DNA of 5,644 nt from an uncultured Gemmatimonadota bacterium. GTDB lineage: Bacteria; Gemmatimonadota; Gemmatimonadetes; Gemmatimonadales; Gemmatimonadaceae. The stretch covers positions 1 through 5,644 of the forward strand of contig CAMLHT010000244.1 of assembly GCA_946479895.1 (NCBI GenBank), written 5' to 3'. Both the position numbers and the translations under genes were made by a program. The notes below the pieces were generated by a model. That model was not told where the DNA came from. It ran no database searches and saw only the letters and a list, made by a program, of their open reading frames with translations. Numbering within the stretch: the first letter of the stretch is position 1; every line of letters starts with the position of its first letter. Positions 1 to 4,791 of the stretch are shown one piece after another.

Positions 1-90
1 CCTCCCCCCCCCGGCGGGGGGGGCGGCGGGGCGGCCCCCCGCCCCCCCGATCTCGCCGCCCCCCACCCCCCCCCCCCGCCCCCCCCCCCC
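1..90. other. C/G homopolymer low-complexity edge, probably artefactual
   Basis: Apart from an isolated A or T at a few places, this stretch is runs of C and G, with C runs of ten or more near its right end. It has no codon structure on either strand and resembles none of the coding DNA that follows. Runs like this at the end of a sequence are typical of two-colour Illumina no-signal reads (called as G, so C on the other strand) or of a collapsed contig end. The roughly 30 bases that follow (91-121) have ordinary composition but contain no recognisable gene or U-tracted terminator. I would treat 1-90 as untrustworthy sequence rather than biology. Confidence 0.7.
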
Positions 91-121
91 ACAGCCGCAG
101 CGGAGCGGATCGCCGAGCCGC

Positions 122-1156
122 CTATCCGCCGACCTGGGACAATGCCTTCAACCCTCCGATCTGCATCTGGAGAAGGCCATGCTCCTTCGGCTTCTCCTCC
201 AGCGCCTTCACGAAGAACGGCTCGAGCCGCTCGCCGGCGCGCAGCGGGGTCCGCAGGTCCACCTCGTGATCGCCGAACAGGCACGTGCGCAGGCGTCCAT
301 CGGCCGTGAGCCGCACGCGATTGCACGACGCGCAGTAGGTGTGCGTCATGGGCGTGATCACGCCGACGGCCCCGAGGCCGTTGGCGAGCCTGTAGTACGC
401 CGCCGGTCCGTTCCCCCGGACTTCCGGCGAGAACGCCTCCAGCGGCGCGATGCGACGCAGGCGCGCGAGAATCTCGTCGCTCGGCACCACGTGCTCCCAG
501 GTCAGCTCACGCATGTCACCCACGGGCATGAGCTCGATGAAGCGTACGTACCACGGCCGCGTGAGCGTGAGTCGGGCGAAATCCTCGACCTCGTCGTCGT
601 TGATCCCCTTCATCACGACGACGTTGATCTTGATCGGACCCAGCCCGGCCGCCTGTGCGGCCTCGGCCCCCACGATCGGGTCGAAGCCCAGGTTGCGCCG
701 CGCGATCTTCGCGATGCGGTCGGGCTGCAGGCTGTCCGCGCTCATGTTGATGCGATCGAGCCCGGCGGCCCGCAGCGGGCCGGCAAGCTCCGGCAGCTTC
801 ACCCCGTTCGTCGAGAGGGCGATGTCCTCGATCCCCTCGACCGCCCTGAGCATCCGGATCAGCTCCACGAGGTCCGGCCGGATCGTCGGCTCACCGCCGG
901 TGATCCGCAGGCGGCGGAGGCCCAGCGGCGCGAGCTGCCGGACGACGTCCGTGATCTCCTCGTACGTGAGGAGGTCCTTTCGCGGCAGCCACTGCAGGCC
1001 CTCGAGCGGCATGCAGTACATGCAGCGGAAGTTGCACCGGTCCGTCACCGAGATCCTCAGGTACTCGATGGACCGGCCGAACTGGTCGCGCAAGGCGCGA
1101 CCGTCCCGAGGCAGTGTCAATGCCGAAGGATCTGGCTGGCTCGTGACGGAATTCAT
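122..1156 (-). CDS. moaA: GTP 3',8-cyclase MoaA (molybdenum cofactor biosynthesis, radical SAM)
   Basis: MoaA catalyses the first step of molybdenum cofactor synthesis: the radical-SAM conversion of GTP to (8S)-3',8-cyclo-7,8-dihydroguanosine 5'-triphosphate, which MoaC then turns into cPMP. With the chosen start the protein has 344 residues, close to the family norm. The N-terminal radical-SAM cluster CNFRCMYC gives Cys41, Cys45 and Cys48, followed by GGEP at 87-90. The C-terminal second [4Fe-4S] site, CASC with a later Cys, gives Cys275, Cys278 and Cys292, with the CNRVRLT arginines next to it that bind GTP in the family. The chain ends in Gly-Gly, the conserved MoaA tail. An in-frame ATG 42 bases upstream exists, but the ATG at 1156 forms an ATGA overlap with the moaE stop, has a G-rich stretch just before it, and gives the more typical length. 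It is the last gene of moaD-moaE-moaA. One small oddity is NMSADSL where NxSLDSL is more usual. Confidence 0.96.
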   Translation of the reverse strand: MNSVTSQPDPSALTLPRDGRALRDQFGRSIEYLRISVTDRCNFRCMYCMPLEGLQWLPRKDLLTYEEITDVVRQLAPLGLRRLRITGGEPTIRPDLVELIRMLRAVEGIEDIALSTNGVKLPELAGPLRAAGLDRINMSADSLQPDRIAKIARRNLGFDPIVGAEAAQAAGLGPIKINVVVMKGINDDEVEDFARLTLTRPWYVRFIELMPVGDMRELTWEHVVPSDEILARLRRIAPLEAFSPEVRGNGPAAYYRLANGLGAVGVITPMTHTYCASCNRVRLTADGRLRTCLFGDHEVDLRTPLRAGERLEPFFVKALEEKPKEHGLLQMQIGGLKALSQVGG

Positions 1157-1599
1157 CCTGTCCCCACTTCCGACACCTTGCCGGTCGGATCGATCCACTC
1201 GCGGGTGCCGTCGGTGTAGTGCTCCCGCTTCCAGATCGGGACGCGCTTCTTGAGCTGCTCGATCACGTACCGGCTGGCCTGATACGCCGCGTCGCGGTGC
1301 GCGTGGGCGGTGGCGATGGCGACGCTGGCGTCGCCGATGGCGAGCTCTCCGATGCGGTGCACGATCACGACGACGCTGCCGGCGAACCTCTCGTTCGCTT
1401 CGCGGGCGATGGCCTCCATCTCCTTTTCCGCCATGGCCGTGTACGCCGTGTAGTCCATGCCCTGCACCGGCTTGCCGTCGTTCACCTCGCGGACCGTGCC
1501 CACGAAGAGGACCGACGCGCCATGCGCCGGTGATTCGACGGCGGCGAGGAGGCGCGCGACGTCGATCGGCTCGGTCACCACGGCGACGCGCGGAGTCAT
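1153..1599 (-). CDS. moaE: Molybdopterin synthase catalytic (large) subunit MoaE
   Basis: MoaE forms a heterotetramer with MoaD and converts cPMP to molybdopterin by inserting two sulfurs carried on the MoaD C-terminus. The 148-residue length matches the family (about 150). Recognisable elements are FVGTVR near residues 32-37, with Arg37 equivalent to the conserved active-site arginine. HRIGELAIGD lies at 81-90, AHAHR ends at Arg102, and LKKRVPIWKRE carries Lys117 and Lys124, which by spacing correspond to the two catalytic lysines of E. coli MoaE. The start ATG shares four bases (ATGA) with the moaD stop, and the stop shares four bases with the moaA start. The two synthase subunits and MoaA are therefore probably translated from one message by coupling. 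The sequence just before the ATG codes for the MoaD Gly-Gly tail and also supplies a weak GGTGG/AGGCGG ribosome-binding signal. Confidence 0.96.
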   Translation of the reverse strand: MTPRVAVVTEPIDVARLLAAVESPAHGASVLFVGTVREVNDGKPVQGMDYTAYTAMAEKEMEAIAREANERFAGSVVVIVHRIGELAIGDASVAIATAHAHRDAAYQASRYVIEQLKKRVPIWKREHYTDGTREWIDPTGKVSEVGTG

Positions 1600-1835
1600 C
1601 CGCCTGCCACCGGGGGGATGATCGCGAGCTCGTCCCCGCCGCGGAGGAGGTCGGAAACCCGCGCGTAGCTCTGGTTGACGGCCACCATCGGCTTCAGCGG
1701 CAATCGGCCAGCCGCGCCCGCCTGGACCTCTCGCAATGCGTCCTCCACGCGCGCGCCCTCGGGCAGATCGAGGGTGATCGAGCTGCGGCCGAGCTGCTCG
1801 GCGTACGACGCGAAGAGAAGGACCGTAACCGTCAT
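1596..1835 (-). CDS. moaD: Molybdopterin synthase sulfur carrier (small) subunit MoaD
   Basis: MoaD is a ubiquitin-fold sulfur carrier. Its C-terminal glycine is adenylated by MoeB and thiocarboxylated, and it donates sulfur to cPMP inside the MoaE active site. The 79-residue protein starts MTVTVLLFASYAEQLG, which is typical of the beta-grasp fold. It continues with LPEGARVEDAL and VAVNQSYA, and ends DELAIIPPVAGG with the obligatory terminal Gly-Gly at 78-79. It is the first gene of the moaDEA operon. The start at 1835 is preceded only by a weak AGTGG-like ribosome site. The 113 bases upstream, back to the HU/IHF gene, hold a palindromic repeat, and I could not find a convincing promoter or a Moco-riboswitch-like structure there. 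Confidence 0.94.
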   Translation of the reverse strand: MTVTVLLFASYAEQLGRSSITLDLPEGARVEDALREVQAGAAGRLPLKPMVAVNQSYARVSDLLRGGDELAIIPPVAGG

Positions 1836-1858
1836 GCCACTAACAGGATAACCGTATT

Positions 1859-1927
1859 GTCATCCCGAACGCAGTGAGGGACCTGCCTTTCGGGAAAAAG
1901 CAGGTCCCTCGTTACGCTCGCGATGAC
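1859..1927. repeat. Palindromic intergenic repeat, copy A (REP/MITE-like)
   Basis: The 28-base left arm (1859-1886) and right arm (1900-1927) are inverted copies matching at 23 of 28 positions, separated by a 13-base loop. The inner 11 bases, GAGGGACCTGC at 1876-1886 against GCAGGTCCCTC at 1900-1910, pair perfectly. Both ends read GTCATC when each arm is read inward. The arms share a consensus close to GTCATCCCGAGCGCAGCGAG with the second copy at 3929-3995. It lies between the HU/IHF stop and the moaD start, so any message crossing it could form a long hairpin. No U-tract follows on the minus strand, so it is not a classical terminator. There is no transposase nearby. Confidence 0.85.
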
Positions 1928-1948
1928 GGCGAAAAATCCCGCAACTGC

Positions 1949-2290
1949 TTACGCGTGCGAGAGTTCCTCCTCGTCGTCCTCCATGTCCTCGATGTCGATG
2001 CCCGCGACCATGGCGCGAAGCTCCTTCGACGGCTTGAAGACGGGAACCGGACGGGCCGACACTTCGACCGGGGAGCCCGTCCGGGGATTCCGCGCCATGC
2101 GCGTCTTCCGGTGCCGGATCTTGAAGGTGCCGAAACCCCGAACTTCAATGTTCTTCTGGGTTTGCAGCGATTCCTTGATCGCGTCGAGAAATGCGTCGAC
2201 CACTCGAGCGCAGTCTTTCTTGGAGATCATCGGACCCGCCGTCCGCGAAATCTGGGCGGTGACTCTCTCGACGAGATCGGCTTTGGTCAT
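1949..2290 (-). CDS. HU/IHF-family nucleoid DNA-binding protein with acidic C-terminal tail
   Basis: This is a small basic histone-like protein of the HU/IHF family, which dimerises and bends DNA in the nucleoid. The core (about residues 1-95) begins MTKADLVERV. It contains the family signature from IEVRGFGTFKIRHRK to ARNPRTG, where RNPRTG at 67-72 is the tip of the DNA-intercalating arm with its conserved proline at 69. It then has VFKPSKELRAMV, the usual end of the fold. The N-terminus and the FKPSKELR segment look more like IHF-beta than HU, but I would not assign a subunit. At 113 residues it is longer than the usual 90-100, the excess being an acidic tail (IDIEDMEDDEEELSHA, about 98-113). 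The start is fixed by a TGAGG Shine-Dalgarno seven bases upstream. A probable dedicated promoter lies in the 80 bases between it and carA. Confidence 0.94.
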   Translation of the reverse strand: MTKADLVERVTAQISRTAGPMISKKDCARVVDAFLDAIKESLQTQKNIEVRGFGTFKIRHRKTRMARNPRTGSPVEVSARPVPVFKPSKELRAMVAGIDIEDMEDDEEELSHA

Positions 2291-2297
2291 TCTGGGG

Positions 2298-2302
2298 CCT
2301 CA
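2298..2302 (-). promoter_or_regulatory. Ribosome binding site of the HU/IHF gene
   Basis: On the minus strand TGAGG sits seven bases before the ATG at 2290. It is the clearest Shine-Dalgarno in the window: the overlapping genes tpiA and carA, and also secG, lack an obvious one. This agrees with independent initiation of a highly expressed nucleoid protein. Confidence 0.7.
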
Positions 2303-2310
2303 GGTTCGTT

Positions 2311-2337
2311 CGGCCGCCGGGAAAGAGGGGGCGGCCG
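2311..2337 (-). other. GC-rich hairpin in the HU/IHF leader
   Basis: CGGCCGCC (2311-2318) and GGCGGCCG (2330-2337) form a perfect 8-bp, all-GC stem with an 11-base loop. The outer segments GTTCG (2304-2308) and CGAAC (2343-2347) could extend it with an internal loop. On the minus strand no T-run follows, so it is unlikely to be a complete intrinsic terminator for carA. If transcription starts seven bases after the proposed -10 box (around 2338), the stem lies at the extreme 5' end of the message, where it could protect the RNA or affect translation. That role is inference. Confidence 0.5.
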
Positions 2338-2344
2338 TGTACCG

Positions 2345-2374
2345 AACTTAGGAGCGTTAACTCTTATGTGTCAA
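2345..2374 (-). promoter_or_regulatory. Probable sigma70-type promoter of the HU/IHF gene
   Basis: A perfect -35 hexamer TTGACA is read on the minus strand at 2374-2369. An 18-base spacer leads to the weak -10 candidate TAAGTT at 2350-2345, which matches TATAAT at three positions. The local sequence is clearly more AT-rich than its surroundings. The TGA inside TTGACA is the carA stop codon, so the promoter begins within the end of carA. The predicted start site near 2338 gives a leader of about 48 bases. The -35 is strong evidence, while the -10 choice and the spacing are uncertain. Confidence 0.5.
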
Positions 2375-2379
2375 GAGTT
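2359..2379. repeat. 7-bp palindrome spanning the HU promoter -35 box (possible operator)
   Basis: AACTCTT (2359-2365) and AAGAGTT (2373-2379) are perfect inverted copies with a seven-base gap. The dyad covers the -35 hexamer and the carA stop codon. Its position would suit a regulator-binding site, but it does not match an operator I know: it differs from CIRCE in both arm sequence and spacing. Chance is possible for a 7-bp dyad. Confidence 0.35.
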
Positions 2380-3510
2380 TGGGCCACTTCGACGGCCTCG
2401 CGAACGCACCGTTTCCATGAACTCGTTGAACAGCGGACGCGCGTCATGGGGCCCTGGAGCGGCCTCCGGGTGGTACTGGACCGCGAAAATCGGCTGAGTC
2501 CGGTGCCTGAGGCCCTCGATGGTGCCGTCGTTGAGGTTGACGTGGGTCACCTCGAGCTCCGGCGCCCCCGGAATCTCCTTTTCGGTGCCCTGGACGGCGA
2601 ACCCGTGGTTCTGGGACGTGATGAGCACCTTTCCGGAGCTCACCTCCTTCACGGGGTGATTTCCGCCCCGGTGCCCATAGGGCATCTTGGTCGTTTCCGC
2701 CCCGTACGTCAGCGCCAGGATCTGGTGGCCGAGGCAGATGCCGAAGATCGGGACGCCCGCCTTGGCGATCGACTTGACCGCCTTCGGCGCGTAGTCCACG
2801 GCGGCCGGATCGCCCGGCCCGTTCGAGAGGAACACGCCGTCCGGCTTCATCGCCAGCACCTCTTCCGCCGGCGTCTCCGACGGAACGACCGTCACATGGC
2901 AGTCGTTCTCGGCGAACAGGCGGAGGATGTTGCGCTTGATGCCGAAGTCGTAGGCGACGATGTGGCTCTTCGCCTGCGGATTGCCCCACTCGTAGGGCTC
3001 CTTCGTCGAGACGACCGTCGCCAAGTCGAGGCCTTCCATCGAGGGGCACGCATCGAGCGCCGCGAGCGCCGCCTTGTCGGGCGTCACGCCGGCCCCGATC
3101 ACGCCGCGCATGGAGCCACCGGTCCTCAGGTGCCGCGTAAGGCGACGGGTGTCAACTTCTTCGAGGACAGGGATGTTCGCCTTCTCGAGCCAGGACTGGA
3201 GGTCGCCCTTCGCGCGCCAGTTCGAGTAGCTCTTCGACAGCTCGCGGACGATGACACCGGCCACCTGCGCGCCGGGTGACTCCGGATCATCCTGGTTCAC
3301 CCCGTAGTTCCCGATCATCGGGGAGGTCATCACGACGATCTGGCCCTGATAGGACGGATCGGTGAAGACCTCCTGATAGCCGCTCATGTTCGTCGTGAAG
3401 ACGACCTCGGCGACCGAGGGAACGTTGTCGCTCGCGCCCGCGAGCTGACCCTTGAAGAGGGTCCCGTCCTCGAGGAGTAGAAAGCCGGGCTTGATGGCCG
3501 GAGCGGCCAT
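2371..3510 (-). CDS. carA: Carbamoyl-phosphate synthase small (glutaminase) subunit CarA
   Basis: CarA hydrolyses glutamine and channels ammonia to CarB for the synthesis of carbamoyl phosphate, which feeds pyrimidine and arginine synthesis. The 379 residues agree with the family (E. coli 382). The N-terminal CPSase small-chain domain (about 1-135) contains VVFTTNMSGYQEVFTDPSY and the GNYG and VDTRRLTRHLR motifs. The class I glutamine amidotransferase domain (about 183-370) has FLSNGPGDP, the nucleophile Cys259 in GICLGHQ, SQNHGFAV, and His347 and Glu349 in YHPE completing the triad. The reading frame is open for 76 codons further upstream, but that stretch is the secG 3' end in another frame. 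The ATG at 3510 begins the recognisable protein and overlaps the secG TGA by one base (TGATG). There is no clear Shine-Dalgarno, which suggests termination-reinitiation coupling. carB is not next to it. Confidence 0.96.
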   Translation of the reverse strand: MAAPAIKPGFLLLEDGTLFKGQLAGASDNVPSVAEVVFTTNMSGYQEVFTDPSYQGQIVVMTSPMIGNYGVNQDDPESPGAQVAGVIVRELSKSYSNWRAKGDLQSWLEKANIPVLEEVDTRRLTRHLRTGGSMRGVIGAGVTPDKAALAALDACPSMEGLDLATVVSTKEPYEWGNPQAKSHIVAYDFGIKRNILRLFAENDCHVTVVPSETPAEEVLAMKPDGVFLSNGPGDPAAVDYAPKAVKSIAKAGVPIFGICLGHQILALTYGAETTKMPYGHRGGNHPVKEVSSGKVLITSQNHGFAVQGTEKEIPGAPELEVTHVNLNDGTIEGLRHRTQPIFAVQYHPEAAPGPHDARPLFNEFMETVRSRGRRSGPNS

Positions 3511-3914
3511 CAGGGGCGCTTGGTGCCGGCGGGCGGGGTCGTCGTCGCCGGCGGATTCGTCGCCGCGTTCGGATCGACCGGATTCAGGTTCACGCCGGCC
3601 GGGGGCGTCGTCGCGGGCGCGGTGGCGCCCGGCGTCTGCGTCGGGAAGGCCTGGTCGAGAATCGACTTCGGCTGCCGCGAGCGCGTCGAGGCGAGCGACA
3701 GCATGAACGCCAGCAGGAGGAACAGCGCGCCGCCCCACCAGCTCGTCTTCGTCAGCAGGTTGCCCGCCTGGCGCGTGCCGAAGATCGACGTCGTCGAGCT
3801 GCTCGCTCCGCCGAAGGTCGCCGCCATGCCTCCGCCCTGACCGGCCTGCATGAGGATGACCGCGATCAGCACGACGCTATCGATGGCGAGAAGAACGAGC
3901 AGGAAAGTGTACAT
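3510..3914 (-). CDS. secG: Protein-export membrane protein SecG with Pro/Thr-rich C-terminal tail
   Basis: SecG is the small accessory subunit of the SecYEG translocon in the inner membrane. Two hydrophobic segments are visible, at about residues 3-22 and 60-76. They are separated by the diagnostic cytoplasmic loop LMQAGQGGGMAATFGG, then IFGTRQAGNLLTKTSWW. After the second segment comes SRQPKSILD and a low-complexity tail rich in Pro, Thr, Ala and Asn (about 91-134), in which TTPPAG occurs twice (102-107 and 125-130). The length of 134 residues is above the roughly 75-110 usual for bacterial SecG because of this tail. It follows pgk-tpiA, a linkage seen in many bacteria, but is separated from tpiA by 127 bases holding a palindromic repeat that ends 14 bases before its ATG. 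No good Shine-Dalgarno is visible. Confidence 0.93.
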   Translation of the reverse strand: MYTFLLVLLAIDSVVLIAVILMQAGQGGGMAATFGGASSSTTSIFGTRQAGNLLTKTSWWGGALFLLLAFMLSLASTRSRQPKSILDQAFPTQTPGATAPATTPPAGVNLNPVDPNAATNPPATTTPPAGTKRP

Positions 3915-3928
3915 CGTCGAGGCTTGGT

Positions 3929-3995
3929 GTCATCCTGAGCGAAGCGAAGGAATTACCCTCGACTTAGACCAACTCCTCGCTGCGCTCGGGATGAC
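3929..3995. repeat. Palindromic intergenic repeat, copy B (REP/MITE-like)
   Basis: The left arm (3929-3949) and the inverted right arm (3975-3995) match at 18 of 21 positions around a 25-base non-palindromic centre. Read inward from each end, the arms start GTCATCC and follow the consensus GTCATCCCGAGCGCAGCGAG shared with copy A at 1859-1927, but the inner parts of the two elements differ. The plus-strand translation gives the HPERSEG and AALGMT strings that are familiar as spurious peptides from such repeats in GC-rich bacterial genomes. It lies between tpiA and secG, and no mobility gene is present. Confidence 0.82.
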
Positions 3996-4041
3996 GGGTT
4001 GGTTGGTAACCTCTAAATATCTCAGGACTTAGCGCGCTCAG

Positions 4042-4791
4042 TCAAGTCTGGCAGATGCGCGCCCAGCCGCCGGGATCGAGGCTCGCGCCCCCCACGAGAA
4101 GGCCGGAGACGCCCGCGGCGGCCAGAAGCGACGCCGCATTCCCCTCGTTGACGCTCCCGCCGTAGAGGATCGGGACGGTCTCCGCGCCCTTGCCGGCGAT
4201 CTCGACGAGGGTGGCGCGAATGACCGCGTGGACGGCGGACGCATCGGCCGGCGTCGCCGTCTTTCCAGTCCCGATCGCCCAGACCGGCTCGTACGCGACG
4301 GGCATCTGCGCAATCTGCTGCGGCGTGAGCTTCGACAGCCCGCCCCGCAGCTGCTCGATGACGACCTGCTCGGTGGTGCCGCCTTCGCGCTGGTCGATCT
4401 TCTCGCCGACGCACAGCATCGGCACCATGCCGGCCTCGAAGGCGCGAAGGCACTTGAGCGACGTCTGCTCGATGGTCTCCCCGAACACGTGCCGCCGCTC
4501 GGAGTGGCCGACGATGGCGATGGTCGCGCCGGCCTCGCGCGCCATGGCCGCGGAACATTCACCGGTGAAGGCGCCCCTGGGCTCGGTGTGGATGTTCTGC
4601 GCGCCGACGAGAATCTCCGGACGCTCCGCCAGGCTGGCGCCCACCGCCTCGATCGCAACGGCCGACGGGGCAAGGATGACGGTGCGGCCGTTGTGCTTCG
4701 GGTACTGGCGGAGGAACTGCGACACGAACTCACGGGCCGCGCGCGGCCCGTGGTGCATCTTCCAGTTCGCCGCGAAGATTGGCGCCTGCAT
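4042..4791 (-). CDS. tpiA: Triosephosphate isomerase TpiA
   Basis: TpiA interconverts dihydroxyacetone phosphate and glyceraldehyde 3-phosphate in the cytoplasm. The protein has 249 residues, the standard length of this (beta/alpha)8 barrel. Active-site elements are all present: Asn9 and Lys11 in AANWKM, His96 in IVGHSERR, Glu168 in VAYEPVWAIGTGKTAT (catalytic base followed by the mobile loop 6), and the phosphate-binding YGGSV at 210-214 with LVGGASL at 232-238. The frame stays open far upstream, but that part is pgk in another frame. The ATG at 4791 directly begins the conserved [12 protein letters not shown] and shares one base with the pgk stop (TGATG), so translation is probably coupled to pgk. 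No Shine-Dalgarno is evident. Confidence 0.97.
   Translation of the reverse strand: MQAPIFAANWKMHHGPRAAREFVSQFLRQYPKHNGRTVILAPSAVAIEAVGASLAERPEILVGAQNIHTEPRGAFTGECSAAMAREAGATIAIVGHSERRHVFGETIEQTSLKCLRAFEAGMVPMLCVGEKIDQREGGTTEQVVIEQLRGGLSKLTPQQIAQMPVAYEPVWAIGTGKTATPADASAVHAVIRATLVEIAGKGAETVPILYGGSVNEGNAASLLAAAGVSGLLVGGASLDPGGWARICQT

Noticed and set aside
179..1219. Long plus-strand open frame of 346 codons opposite moaA
   Set aside because: It is an antisense shadow of moaA in GC-rich DNA. The translation is low-complexity Arg/His/Asp-rich with no recognisable domain, while the minus strand encodes a complete MoaA.
1859..1927. Palindrome as an intrinsic terminator of the HU/IHF gene
   Set aside because: The stem is long enough but no U-tract follows on the minus strand, and the same arms recur at 3929-3995, which fits a dispersed repeat better.
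1836..1948. Possible molybdenum-cofactor riboswitch upstream of moaD
   Set aside because: The gap is only 113 bases and most of it is the palindromic repeat. I see no conserved Moco-riboswitch elements.
2359..2379. CIRCE-type heat-shock operator
   Set aside because: CIRCE has 9-bp arms TTAGCACTC/GAGTGCTAA with a 9-base gap. The arms here are AACTCTT/AAGAGTT with a 7-base gap.
2368..3279. Plus-strand open frame of 303 codons opposite carA
   Set aside because: It has arginine-rich shadow composition and no domain, and it lies wholly opposite the well-supported carA.
3850..4032. Small plus-strand frame containing HPERSEG and AALGMT peptides
   Set aside because: These peptides are the familiar false translation of the palindromic repeat. 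The frame runs antisense into secG and has no support as a gene.
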